Below are positions 44,103-52,469 of a DNA stretch of 64,000 bases, piece by piece (the first letter of the stretch is position 1; each line of letters begins with the position of its first letter). Source of the DNA: Paenibacillus albidus (GTDB taxonomy: Bacteria > Bacillota > Bacilli > Paenibacillales > Paenibacillaceae). The stretch is taken from positions 186,001 to 250,000 of the forward strand of contig NZ_BMKR01000005.1 in NCBI RefSeq assembly GCF_014644435.1, read 5' to 3'. Both the position numbers and the translations under genes were made by a program. The notes under the pieces were generated by a model that searched no databases, was not told the origin of the DNA, and worked only from the letters and a program-made list of their open reading frames with translations.

Positions 44103-45241
44103 GTTATACCTTTAAACGCTATGACCGGCATAATATTGGGGAACTGGATTGGCCGGATACGGAATATGGCTGTTATGCGAAACGATATTTTTTACCTTTT
44201 ATGGAGCAGACAGCAGAACATTTTATAGGGAATGTGCGTACAAGAATAGAGGTAGTTACGATTGATGGGCTGCCGGTTCCGATAACAATCAATGAGGAAG
44301 AGTATGGGAACAGTTATGTAAGCTCACCGTACACTCATTATGTCAGCTATGCCAGGGAAGAACTGGCGCTCCTGAATAACAAGCTCCTGGAGGGGATTCT
44401 CGGCATTACGCTTAGCGGGGTTGGAATCCTTCTGCGGCGGGCCCGTTTCAACCGGGTCGTGCAGATTAATAATTGGCTGTTGTCCACGAACCTGTATCCC
44501 GGGATAGATGGGGAAGAGCTGACGGCGTTGCTGGATTATCTTGCGCGGCAATTTCCCGGTTATGCACTGATGTACCGCTCACTATGTGAAGAGACGGGCC
44601 GGGGATGGCTGGAGAAGCTGCAGCAATATGGCTGCAAGCTTGTACCCAGCCGGCAAATCTATCTATTGCGGCACCCTGTCGGTTCCAAAGCCAGATGGCT
44701 TTTGAAACGCGACCGGGCTCTGATTGCAAAACATGGCTATCAGGTCGTGCCGCCACATGAATTCGCCGATGCTGATATTCCGCGAATCGTGGAATTGTAC
44801 AGACTCCTGTATATTGAGAAATATTCCACTCACAATCCACAATTCACGGAAGCTTATATCCGTCTGGCGCTGGAGAGCGGAACGCTTTGTTTATATGGAT
44901 TGCGAAAGGAAGGCAGGCTTGACGGTGTGCTCGGCTATTATAGCCGTGAGGGCGCAATGACTGCTCCGCTGTTCGGGTATGATACGGCCCTTCCGCAAAC
45001 CACGGGCTTGTACCGTATGTTGTCGGCTGTGCTGATCGGTCTTGCCGAAGAGCATGGAGCTTTGCTTCATGAAAGCTCGGGAGTAGGCCAATTCAAGAGG
45101 AACCGGGGCGCTGCCGCTGCCATTGAAGTGTCAGCGGTATATGACCGGCATCTTCCCTGGCTCACCCGTATCTGCTGGACTGTGCTGGACAAGCTGCTGA
45201 ACCGTGTCGGTGTTCCGCTCATGCAGAAATTGAAATTATAA
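44099..45241 (+). CDS. GNAT/FemAB-like acyltransferase family protein
   Basis: A 380-residue protein with a C-terminal acetyltransferase-like fold (about 190-345: DIPRIVELYRLLYIEKYST, LDGVLGYYSREGAMTAPLFG, GALLHESSGVGQFKRNRG). The N-terminal ~180 residues are less clear but look like the tandem-GNAT or BioF2-type arrangement. It would transfer an acyl group to an amine or hydroxyl. The start is TTG 44099, overlapping the upstream stop (TTGA), so translation is coupled. The last ~25 residues are hydrophobic and basic and may touch the membrane. The acyl donor and acceptor are unknown. Confidence 0.7.
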   Translation: MSYTFKRYDRHNIGELDWPDTEYGCYAKRYFLPFMEQTAEHFIGNVRTRIEVVTIDGLPVPITINEEEYGNSYVSSPYTHYVSYAREELALLNNKLLEGILGITLSGVGILLRRARFNRVVQINNWLLSTNLYPGIDGEELTALLDYLARQFPGYALMYRSLCEETGRGWLEKLQQYGCKLVPSRQIYLLRHPVGSKARWLLKRDRALIAKHGYQVVPPHEFADADIPRIVELYRLLYIEKYSTHNPQFTEAYIRLALESGTLCLYGLRKEGRLDGVLGYYSREGAMTAPLFGYDTALPQTTGLYRMLSAVLIGLAEEHGALLHESSGVGQFKRNRGAAAAIEVSAVYDRHLPWLTRICWTVLDKLLNRVGVPLMQKLKL

Positions 45242-45290
45242 GCGCCGCTGAGCGTTTAAGCTTGATATACAGATGCAAGGAGGAACAAGC

Positions 45291-46160
45291 ATGAAAGCCA
45301 ATACCAGTCGCGCAGAGGGGGCAGTGGCTTTGATTACCGGCACATCCAGCGGCTTTGGACTGCTCACGGCGGTTACTTTAGCTGCGAAGGGCTACACAGT
45401 CATTGCTACCATGCGCGATTTGAACCGCAAAGAGGGGCTGGAGAGACAGGCGGCACAGGCCGGGGTTCTCCAGGGGATACATATGGTGGGCATGGATGTG
45501 ACGGATGAGGATTCGATTAGTGCAGCCGTAACGGACATAAACAGGAATTTTGGCCGTATTGACCTCCTGATTAACAACGCGGGACTTGCGGTGGGCGGTT
45601 TTGTGGAGGAGGTCAGCATGGAGGATTGGCGGCTGCAGATGGAGACCAATTTCTTTGGACTGGTGGCGGTTACCCGGGCAGTCCTGCCTGTAATGCGCCG
45701 GCAGGGACACGGCACTATCGTCAACATTGGCAGCGTCAGCGGATTGGCGGGTTTCCCGGGGTACGCCCCATACGCCGCCTCCAAATTTGCCGTTGAAGGC
45801 TTCAGTGAAAGCCTGCGCCATGAAATGCGGCCTTTTGGAATTCACGTAGTTCTGCTTGAACCCGGCTCCTACCGTACCCCTATTTGGAACAAAGGGATCG
45901 GGCATATCCGCCGGACAGCCGGTTCCCCGTATGAAAACATGCTGGATTCGGTACTCAACTACTCGCGGAAATCTGCCGAGACGGCACCCGATCCGCAGGA
46001 AGTGGCTGATCTGATTGGCTATATAACCACGCTGAAGGCACCGCGGCTGCGTTACCCCATCGGCAAAGGCGCCCGCCTGTTGATTGTCGGCAAAACCCTG
46101 CTGCCCTGGAAATGGCTGGAGCGGATTATTGCCAGAGGGCTGGGCCAGAGAAACGGCTAA
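45291..46160 (+). CDS. Classical short-chain dehydrogenase/reductase
   Basis: A 289-residue SDR. The cofactor motif is TGTSSGFGLLTAV, the structural motif NNAGLAVGG, the catalytic Ser in NIGSVSGLAG and the Tyr-Lys pair in YAPYAASKFA. The C-terminal tail is basic and hydrophobic (LLIVGKTLLPWKWLERII), as in membrane-associated retinol-dehydrogenase-like SDRs. ATG 45291 follows AAGGAGG. A 49-bp gap separates it from the previous gene, but the same strand and context suggest it ends the seven-gene cluster. It would oxidise or reduce a hydroxyl or keto group of the cluster product. Confidence 0.87.
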   Translation: MKANTSRAEGAVALITGTSSGFGLLTAVTLAAKGYTVIATMRDLNRKEGLERQAAQAGVLQGIHMVGMDVTDEDSISAAVTDINRNFGRIDLLINNAGLAVGGFVEEVSMEDWRLQMETNFFGLVAVTRAVLPVMRRQGHGTIVNIGSVSGLAGFPGYAPYAASKFAVEGFSESLRHEMRPFGIHVVLLEPGSYRTPIWNKGIGHIRRTAGSPYENMLDSVLNYSRKSAETAPDPQEVADLIGYITTLKAPRLRYPIGKGARLLIVGKTLLPWKWLERIIARGLGQRNG

Positions 46161-46264
46161 TCCGGTGAACTGGATATTTTAGGTATATATGAAGCTGCGA
46201 ATCTCATAAAATATAATGTCTTTATATAAGTTGATTTATTTTAATGTAAATGAGGGGTGTACCG

Positions 46265-46666
46265 ATGCCAGAACCCTTGGGACTTCATATATGTTTCGAT
46301 GAACTTAGCCGCGAGATTGAGATTTTGGATGTCACGCTGGTGGAAAAGGACAATTACAGAATTGAAGAAACGCCGATTTTTAATCCGGCTGTTGCGATGG
46401 GCGATATTATCCGATTAAAAGAAGAGAGCGGCATTTACTACTACCAGGAGACGGTGCAGAAATCCGGACTTAAGCGGTATGCCTGGCTTTTGAGCGAGGA
46501 AGCTGTACACTCTGCCGAGCTGCGGATGCTCAAGCAAAAAATAACAGAGAGCCAGGGAAAGTGGGAACAGATATTTGGCGGATTGCTGGTCATACATGTG
46601 CCGCAGTCATGCGCTATAGATGTGGATGTTGAGATGAGCGCCATTACCCGGCGCTTCGGGATCTGA
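46265..46666 (+). CDS. Hypothetical protein, possibly DUF4265-like
   Basis: About 133 residues. The middle part, IEETPIFNPAVAMGDIIRLK followed by a strand-turn-strand and KSGLKRYAWLLSEE, resembles DUF4265-type proteins (a conserved gD-x-V and SG-x-S/K-x-Y pattern), but the match is tentative. It is soluble and has no signal peptide. ATG 46265 has GAGGGG 8 bp upstream; ATG 46250 has none. It is the first of three short genes running to 47551. Function is unknown. Confidence 0.65.
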   Translation: MPEPLGLHICFDELSREIEILDVTLVEKDNYRIEETPIFNPAVAMGDIIRLKEESGIYYYQETVQKSGLKRYAWLLSEEAVHSAELRMLKQKITESQGKWEQIFGGLLVIHVPQSCAIDVDVEMSAITRRFGI

Positions 46667-46700
46667 TTCCGGCTGTAACCCTAGGAAGAGGTGAATAATC

Positions 46701-47204
46701 ATGTACAAAATATTAAAACAATACGTGCCAAGTATTCTTATTGCAGTCGTCATCTCTTTATTTGTCCGTGTGTATGTTGCAGAGGCGATGAAAGTGCCGA
46801 CAGGTTCGATGATACCTACTATTCAGGTCAATGACCATCTAATTGTGGAAAAAATGCTGTGGCTGACCACTCTGGAGCATGGTGATATAGTGGTCTTTAC
46901 ACCTCCGGTAGCGGGGGAAGAAGAGAACAGATATGTAAAACGCTTAATAGGACTTCCTGGGGATACCGTCGAGATTAAGGAGAGTTCGCTCTACCGCAAT
47001 GGAGTCAAGGTGGAGGAACCCTACCTGAAGGAGACCATGAACTATGCTTTTGGACCGGTTACGGTTCCCGCAGATCATTACTTCTTTCTTGGCGACAACC
47101 GGAATATCAGTTACGACGCCCATTTATGGGATGAACCTTTTGTTTCGAAAGATGAGTTGATCGGCAAAGTGATAGCCGAGATTCCGACACATGTATTGTA
47201 TTGA
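46701..47204 (+). CDS. sipS: Type I signal peptidase
   Basis: A 167-residue membrane-anchored signal peptidase of the short Bacillus SipS type. One N-terminal membrane helix (about residues 8-26) is followed by the catalytic Ser36 in VPTGSMIPTI and Lys80 in RYVKRLIGLPGD; FFLGDNRNISYDA is box E. It cleaves signal peptides on the outer face of the membrane. The ribosome site is GAAGAGGTG. The gene symbol is by family; which paralogue it represents cannot be decided. The next gene begins 14 bp after its stop. Confidence 0.92.
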   Translation: MYKILKQYVPSILIAVVISLFVRVYVAEAMKVPTGSMIPTIQVNDHLIVEKMLWLTTLEHGDIVVFTPPVAGEEENRYVKRLIGLPGDTVEIKESSLYRNGVKVEEPYLKETMNYAFGPVTVPADHYFFLGDNRNISYDAHLWDEPFVSKDELIGKVIAEIPTHVLY

Positions 47205-47218
47205 ATGAGGTGATCTAC

Positions 47219-47551
47219 ATGTTAGACCCGTTTACCAAAAAAAGAATCGGTAAAATAATGGATGAATATATAAACACCAAAAATTCCAGCTTCTTTAATC
47301 ATCACACCAAACTGAGCTATACAATCAATGAGAATATGGTCACTCTGGTTGAAGACCGGCCTGTATTCCTGTATGGGCAATGGACAACATTGGGCGTAGC
47401 CCAGTTCCGTATGAACGACAACCGCTGGGCCATTTATTGGAGAGACCGGAAGAATGACTGGCATTTTGTTGACAAATTGCAGCCGGATGAGGATTTTGAG
47501 AAGCTGCTGGAAATTGTAGAACAGGACCGGAACGGGCTCTTTGGCACCTGA
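47219..47551 (+). CDS. DUF3024-like protein
   Basis: A 110-residue soluble protein. The pattern HTKLSYTINENMVTLVEDRP, VAQFRMNDNRWAIYWRDRKN and DWHFVDKLQPDEDFEKLLE fits the DUF3024 family, whose role is unknown. ATG 47219 is preferred since GAGGTGAT (47207-47214) lies close upstream; TTG 47201 overlaps the signal-peptidase stop and has no ribosome site. It probably shares the signal-peptidase transcript. The 275 bp that follow hold only the promoter of the HD-GYP gene. Confidence 0.75.
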   Translation: MLDPFTKKRIGKIMDEYINTKNSSFFNHHTKLSYTINENMVTLVEDRPVFLYGQWTTLGVAQFRMNDNRWAIYWRDRKNDWHFVDKLQPDEDFEKLLEIVEQDRNGLFGT

Positions 47552-47743
47552 ACTCCTGAATATTTGGCGATTTGTGTCACAGTAATGTAGATTTACAAGG
47601 TGGAGTAGTTATAAAGTAATTGAAAGAATGGGTCTTGAGGAGGTGAGAAGTGAGACTTAATCCTCTATTTTCAAAGGTGTGGGGAGTCGAAAGTAGGGGA
47701 TTCTCTGGAACTAGCCACCAGTTTGTTTGAGACTTTAACCATA

Positions 47744-47773
47744 TTGTCACTTTGGATACTTATAGACTATGAT
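47744..47773 (+). promoter_or_regulatory. Promoter of the HD-GYP gene
   Basis: TTGTCA (47744-47749), 18 bp, TATGAT (47768-47773). Transcription would start about 45 bp before the TTG start. Bases 47552-47740 show no convincing gene or riboswitch. Confidence 0.65.
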
Positions 47774-47826
47774 CAAATCAACGCTTAAGGAAAATATTCC
47801 TAATACATATGAAGGGGTGCTGATTC

Positions 47827-48861
47827 TTGAAAGTTCATGTCACGGATCTCAAACACGGCGATTGTCTTATGACAGACACTTTCAATAGTGTGGGCCTGCA
47901 CGTGCTTCCCAAAAAAACGGTTGTCCAAAGTGAAGAAATCACGATTCTCATCAGACATAAAATTGATTATGTGGATATCGAACCGCGTACGGCAGCGCCA
48001 GAAGAAAACATTTCCGGTCTCGGCCAGGATTTAAAAGGAAATTTTGACACAGCTATTCAAAACTATGAAGGCCTTTTTCTGGAAGCATTGGCCAAAGGAA
48101 GCTTCACGCAAACCATGGTGGACAGTACTCTGCAGCCGGTTCTGGAAACGCTGGATGAGCGCAAGGATGTTGTATCCCTTCTGCTCTTGCTTGAACGAGA
48201 TGACATCGATACATATAACCATTCCCTGCAAGTCGGATTGTTGTCTTATTATATAGCCTCATGGCTCGGTCATACCAAAGCTGAACGGTATGAGATCAGC
48301 CGGGCGGGTTATTTGCACGATATTGGGAAAAGCCAGATTTCCCCGTCCATTCTTGGCAAGCAAAGCCCCCTTACCGCAGAGGAAGAGGAAGAAATGAAAC
48401 GCCATACCCTGTACGGATACGATATTATCCGCAAGTCTATGGCAGATGAGACGACGGCACTGGTGGCCTTGCAGCATCATGAATTCGAGGATGGCTCAGG
48501 TTACCCCAAGATGATCCGCAAGAACGAGATTCACCCCTATACTCAAATCGTTTCGGTAGCGAATGTATATATGGGAATGACAACGGCAAGAGGGAATCGT
48601 CCCAAGCAGGGACTGGTCACCGTACTGCGCCAGGTGCACGAGATGGGATTCGGCAAGCTGAACGGCAATGCGGTACAAGCCTTGACCAGTCATCTGCTGC
48701 CCAACTTTGTCGGGAAAAGCGTACAGCTCAGCAATGGTGAGACGGGAATCATCGTGATGAATAACCCGGCGGATATGTTCAAACCGCTCGTGAAGGTGAA
48801 TGATACCTTCAGAGATCTGTCCAAGGAACGCAATTTATCCGTTGAGGAAATACTGGTCTAG
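47827..48861 (+). CDS. HD-GYP domain protein, predicted c-di-GMP phosphodiesterase
   Basis: A 344-residue protein. An N-terminal ~120-residue region is followed by an HD-GYP domain: LHDIGKSQI (His164-Asp165) and LQHHEFEDGSGYP (His217-His218 plus GYP). These residues bind the metals that hydrolyse cyclic di-GMP to GMP. A C-terminal extension of about 60 residues follows. There is no receiver domain or membrane helix. The start is TTG 47827 with AAGGGGTG upstream. The GGDEF protein at 53730 makes the opposite activity available in the same window. The terminator at 48871 follows the stop. Confidence 0.9.
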   Translation: MKVHVTDLKHGDCLMTDTFNSVGLHVLPKKTVVQSEEITILIRHKIDYVDIEPRTAAPEENISGLGQDLKGNFDTAIQNYEGLFLEALAKGSFTQTMVDSTLQPVLETLDERKDVVSLLLLLERDDIDTYNHSLQVGLLSYYIASWLGHTKAERYEISRAGYLHDIGKSQISPSILGKQSPLTAEEEEEMKRHTLYGYDIIRKSMADETTALVALQHHEFEDGSGYPKMIRKNEIHPYTQIVSVANVYMGMTTARGNRPKQGLVTVLRQVHEMGFGKLNGNAVQALTSHLLPNFVGKSVQLSNGETGIIVMNNPADMFKPLVKVNDTFRDLSKERNLSVEEILV

Positions 48862-48870
48862 TGTTTAGAC

Positions 48871-48918
48871 CTCAAAAAGGCTATCTCCAGGTCATTGACC
48901 GGAGATAGCCTTTTTGAG
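48871..48918. terminator. Bidirectional terminator between HD-GYP and MATE genes
   Basis: CTCAAAAAGGCTATCTCC (48871-48888) is perfectly complementary to GGAGATAGCCTTTTTGAG (48901-48918). The A5/T5 ends allow termination in both directions of these convergent genes. Confidence 0.93.
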
Positions 48919-48951
48919 CTCTGCCTGGATGGGCCGGCATAAGTCCTTTGG

Positions 48952-50289
48952 TTAAGCCGAGTCGGCCTCCAGCATTTGCGGGGACAGCAATGATTTATGC
49001 TGCCATTTGCGCCCTTTCCAGCGAAAATAGTGGAATACACCGCGCACCCATTCATCGAAGGCATGAGCGATCCATACCCCCAGAACACCATAACCCAGAT
49101 GAATCCCGAGCACGTAGGCTAACGGCACCTTAATTCCCCACATGGAAATCACCGCCATCATCAGCGGGAATTGAACGTCACCGGCGGCCCGCAGCGAATT
49201 AATGACGACATGATTGAATACCCGTCCGGGCTCCAGGAAAAGGCAGAGCAGAAGAATGGAAGCTCCAATGGCAATGACACTCGGATCGTCTGTGAAAAAG
49301 TCAAAGATTTGCTTGCGGAACGGGATGCCGGCGATAAGTGTGGCTATGGTAATGAGCATGGCCCATTTCAGGCTTGTTAACAGCTGGCGGTAGGCTTTTT
49401 CTTTTTGTCCCGAGCCGATTAGCCGTGCTACGATAATCTCGGTTCCCTCCCCGATAGCCATGCCGAACAGCATAAAGAAATAAATAATAGTATTGCTGTA
49501 GACATGTGCAGTTACCGCAGTCAGACCCATGAAGCTGACAAAGCGGGTAACCACCATGTTGCTGAAATGATAGGACAACCATTCGAGGCCGGAGGGAATT
49601 CCGATCTTCAGAATAGCCATCAGCTCCTGCCACTTCATCCGGAAGTAATAAGCTAATCGGATAGGCAGCTCCACCCGTTTGTAGAGCAGGCAAAAAATCC
49701 ATACACAGGCGATTACACGGCTGATCACAGTGGACAATGCGGCTCCCATGATCCCAAGCTGCGGCAGTCCAAACCACCCATAAATCAGCAGTGCATTGCC
49801 GATAAGGTGGATAATGTTCATACCAATGCCTACCACCATCGTATCCCGGGTGAAGCCATGTGAGCGGATGACAGGTCCAGCCGTCAGCATCAAGGCTTCG
49901 AGGAATAGAGAACCTCCGACCAGCATCATATAAAGGGCCGCATCCTGATGGACGGTTTGAGGCACTTTATAGAAGGAGAGAAGTCCATCTCTGCTGACAA
50001 TGAACATTAGGCTGATCACAAGTCCGAACAATAGATTGAAGGTTAACGCCGAGGCAGCTGTCTGACTGACGGCTTGCAGACGCCCCGCACCGAGCAGCTT
50101 GGAGATAACAACGCCTACACCCAGTCCGAGCAAATTGAACAGGATAATCGAAAATTCAATAAGTTGACGGGAAATGCCGACCGCCGAGACGACCTCGTCG
50201 GATATATGGCTGAGCATAAACGTATCCACAGTTCCCATCATGATATGGAACAGCATTTCTACAAAAATCGGCCAGGTGATGGCAAACAC
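48952..50289 (-). CDS. MATE-family efflux transporter, start displaced by a probable one-base insertion
   Basis: A 12-helix MATE exporter of 445 residues (GTG 50289) that would pump drugs or cations using an ion gradient. Typical stretches are ITWPIFVEMLFHIMMGTVDT, GIMGAALSTVISRVIACVW and FGMAIGEGTEIIVARLIGSG. No ribosome site precedes GTG 50289. Instead AAGGAGG lies at 50345-50339, 9 bp before GTG 50329, which is out of frame. Removing one base from the C4 run at 50325-50322 gives MAQIPSKTLKTLTVFAITWP, a normal MATE N-terminus. Either the run holds a sequencing error or the gene is mutated. Confidence 0.85.
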   Translation of the reverse strand: MFAITWPIFVEMLFHIMMGTVDTFMLSHISDEVVSAVGISRQLIEFSIILFNLLGLGVGVVISKLLGAGRLQAVSQTAASALTFNLLFGLVISLMFIVSRDGLLSFYKVPQTVHQDAALYMMLVGGSLFLEALMLTAGPVIRSHGFTRDTMVVGIGMNIIHLIGNALLIYGWFGLPQLGIMGAALSTVISRVIACVWIFCLLYKRVELPIRLAYYFRMKWQELMAILKIGIPSGLEWLSYHFSNMVVTRFVSFMGLTAVTAHVYSNTIIYFFMLFGMAIGEGTEIIVARLIGSGQKEKAYRQLLTSLKWAMLITIATLIAGIPFRKQIFDFFTDDPSVIAIGASILLLCLFLEPGRVFNHVVINSLRAAGDVQFPLMMAVISMWGIKVPLAYVLGIHLGYGVLGVWIAHAFDEWVRGVFHYFRWKGRKWQHKSLLSPQMLEADSA

Positions 50290-50321
50290 CGTCAGGGTCT
50301 TTAGTGTCTTGGATGGGATTT

Positions 50322-50345
50322 GGGGCCACGGGGAATATCCTCCTT
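50322..50345 (-). promoter_or_regulatory. Original ribosome site and start of the MATE gene
   Basis: On the minus strand AAGGAGG (50345-50339), 9 bp, GTG (50329-50327), then GCC with a C4 run (50325-50322) where C3 would keep the transporter in frame. Confidence 0.6.
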
Positions 50346-50506
50346 GAGCAGGGCAGATTTCAGTGCTGGTGAAACGTCGGTTCTGCTTTAGCCCTGTTGA
50401 ATTACCGACAGATACACCTCGCCTATTGTACTGCTTTTGGATGGAATTGTCTTGGCCAATTCAGCGGGATCCTCCGGGGAAGTAGCATTATTTTGATAAC
50501 AGGTAG

Positions 50507-50645
50507 TCTAGGCAGTGTATTCAAACCCCCGGAATGGGAGGAATGAGAGGATGCAAAGCAGGGGGAATAGGGAAGCCTTCCTCCGGTTTCTCTCCCTTAC
50601 TTCCCTCTGTTCTCCTTTGGTTCGGGTTTGAATACACGCCCTAGA
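50507..50645. repeat. Foldback/MITE-like element, long copy (TAGGCAGTGTA family)
   Basis: 21-bp terminal inverted repeats: CTAGGCAGTGTATTCAAACCC at the left (from 50508) and, at the right (to 50644), the complement of CTAGGGCGTGTATTCAAACCC, with two mismatches. The ~95-bp interior is purine-rich on the left and pyrimidine-rich on the right, so the whole ~137 bp can fold on itself. There is no coding capacity. It shares its left end and the CCCCCGGAATGGG junction with the element at 33787. Confidence 0.82.
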
Positions 50646-50720
50646 ATCAGGCATATTTGAATTCCGGGAGCCGGTTAGGCTATGATTAATGATAGAGAGT
50701 TTGTGAAGAGGAGAATGACA

Positions 50721-51458
50721 ATGAATACCCTAAATCAGATTGAACAGTTTAAAAAGATCAAATATGAGCTTACCCGCTTTATGTTAATCTACAAATTTGC
50801 CTTGGATGAGATCGAAACCAAGATTGAAATCCTGAAGCAGGAGTTTCAGTCACTCCATGATTACAGTCCAATTGAGCATACCAAATCGCGGATTAAATCC
50901 CCGGAGAGCATTATGAACAAGATGCTTCGTAAAAATAAGGAGTTTTCCTTGACCGCCGTCAAAAACAGCATTAAGGATATCGCAGGTCTTCGCATTACCT
51001 GTTCTTTTATTTCTGATATCTATCATGTCAGTGAAATGCTCCAGAAGCAGGACGACCTGAAAATTCTCGATATTAAGGATTATATCAAAAACCCCAAGCC
51101 CAACGGCTATCAAAGCCTGCATCTGCTAGTTGAGGTTCCCGTGTTTATGTCGGATTGCCAGGAGCAAGTATGTGTGGAGGTTCAGATTCGGACGATTGCC
51201 ATGGACTTCTGGGCCAGCCTGGAGCATAAAATCTTCTATAAATACGATCAGGCGGTTCCCGAACATCTGACCCGTGAACTCAAGCATGCGGCGGATTCCG
51301 CCAACGCGCTTGATCTGCAAATGGAGCGCCTGCACCGTGAGATCAAGGAAATCAAGGATGCACAGGGCGAAGATTCGGATGAAGAGCTCCGCCGGATCAT
51401 TATTAACAATCAGCAATTTACACTTCCGGCGAACTTTATCAAGCTGCTCGGGGAATAG
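50721..51458 (+). CDS. Small alarmone synthetase (RelQ/YjbM-like)
   Basis: A 245-residue single-domain (p)ppGpp synthetase that transfers pyrophosphate from ATP to GDP or GTP. The RelA/SpoT synthetase motifs are present: TKSRIKSPESIMNKMLRKN, IKDIAGLRITCSFISDIYHV, YQSLHLLVEVPV and EVQIRTIAMDFWASLEHKI, with the catalytic Asp and Glu. A C-terminal helix (ELKHAADSANALDLQMERLH) is the tetramerising part of RelQ-type enzymes. No HD hydrolase domain is attached. ATG 50721 has GAGGAG 8 bp upstream; ATG 50715 is too close. It acts in nutrient and cell-wall stress signalling. Confidence 0.9.
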   Translation: MNTLNQIEQFKKIKYELTRFMLIYKFALDEIETKIEILKQEFQSLHDYSPIEHTKSRIKSPESIMNKMLRKNKEFSLTAVKNSIKDIAGLRITCSFISDIYHVSEMLQKQDDLKILDIKDYIKNPKPNGYQSLHLLVEVPVFMSDCQEQVCVEVQIRTIAMDFWASLEHKIFYKYDQAVPEHLTRELKHAADSANALDLQMERLHREIKEIKDAQGEDSDEELRRIIINNQQFTLPANFIKLLGE

Positions 51459-51464
51459 CTAAGG

Positions 51465-51731
51465 TTACTCCACCCATAAAGCAGCCCAAATGAAAACCAC
51501 ATACAGCAAAACAGCGGTTGCAAGCGCGCCAAGCGGAATGAGCCATAGCAGAGGTGTGCGGAAAGGGCGAAGCCGGCTGCGCAGTTTCTCGGGCATGGGC
51601 AGTAAGCCTACTCTTGCTTTGTCCAAAATACGATCGACGGTTTCTTCATCCGTATTCAGAAAATCAGCCCAAAGCTGTTCATGTTTTGTTTTTGCTTGGT
51701 CAAGGTTGGAACTGTCTTTTAATAGAGTCAT
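51465..51731 (-). CDS. Small C-tail-anchored hypothetical protein
   Basis: An 88-residue protein. The first ~55 residues are soluble and charged (NLDQAKTKHEQLWADFLNTD). One membrane helix follows at about 60-82 (PLLWLIPLGALATAVLLYVV) and the protein ends shortly after. It has GGAGGG 5 bp before ATG 51731. It converges with the alarmone synthetase gene, whose stop is 6 bp away. No family is recognised. Confidence 0.75.
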   Translation of the reverse strand: MTLLKDSSNLDQAKTKHEQLWADFLNTDEETVDRILDKARVGLLPMPEKLRSRLRPFRTPLLWLIPLGALATAVLLYVVFIWAALWVE

Positions 51732-51856
51732 AAGACCCTCCGTGGATGTGGGAGTACAATCCGCACGGGATTGTCTTTTATACCATAATATTACACTTCA
51801 TTGAAGGTTTTGGACAAGTGTAATACTACCTTATGGTTTAACTTTGGTGGAAAAGG

Positions 51857-52213
51857 ATGTGTTCTGGCGCGCCATTATCTGCAGTCCATGATCGGGAAAT
51901 GGCCCATTACAGTGCGACCAAAACCATGCTGCTGTCAGTCTCCCGGGTGACCGTCAATACGGTGCTTCCCGGCTCCACGCTGACAGAAGGAGTGGAAACG
52001 ATGCTCCAGACCCTGTATCCAGATGAGCAGTTCAGCATTGAAGAAGCCGAAAAGCGGTTTATGAAGGAGAATCGGCCAACTTCCATCATTGAAAGGCTGA
52101 TCCGGCCCGAGGAGATAGCGGAATTTGTTGCGTTCCTCAGCAGCCCCTTGTCCGCGGAGATCAATGGTGCGGCAATGCGCGCGGATGGCGGGCTTGTCCG
52201 AAGTGTTTTCTAA
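51857..52213 (+). pseudogene. Remnant of a short-chain dehydrogenase
   Basis: The frame encodes only the C-terminal half of an SDR: HYSATKTMLLSVSR holds the catalytic Tyr-x3-Lys, VTVNTVLPGSTLTEGVE is the nucleotide-binding end, and IAEFVAFLSSPLSAEINGAA then MRADGG is the usual tail. The N-terminal Rossmann half is absent. About nine residues normally found between SVSR and VTVN are also missing, pointing to an internal deletion. The first ~14 codons have no SDR character. It is a decayed gene, probably untranslated. Confidence 0.8.
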
Positions 52214-52469
52214 AAGTTACTTCTCACAGGCGATCCCGTCTTTATCGCGGTCGCTTTTTTTATTGTTTAGGAAATGATGCAATGACCAGTGGATATCTTG
52301 GAACCTTCAGATGATATAGCGGTGCAGGGGGATTGGGCTCCATCCGCGGAGTGAAGCGGACAGAGAAGACCCTATTTTGCGAAAAAGTCTGCTTTCCTGG
52401 GGGATTCGGACTCAGGAGCCGTTATATCGTTCGATTGAGCCTAGAATGAAGGGAGATAGGACAATTAGC

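Noticed and set aside
47552..47740. Possible c-di-GMP riboswitch before the HD-GYP gene
   Set aside because: No GEMM core motif; the promoter at 47744-47773 lies downstream, so this stretch would not be in the mRNA.
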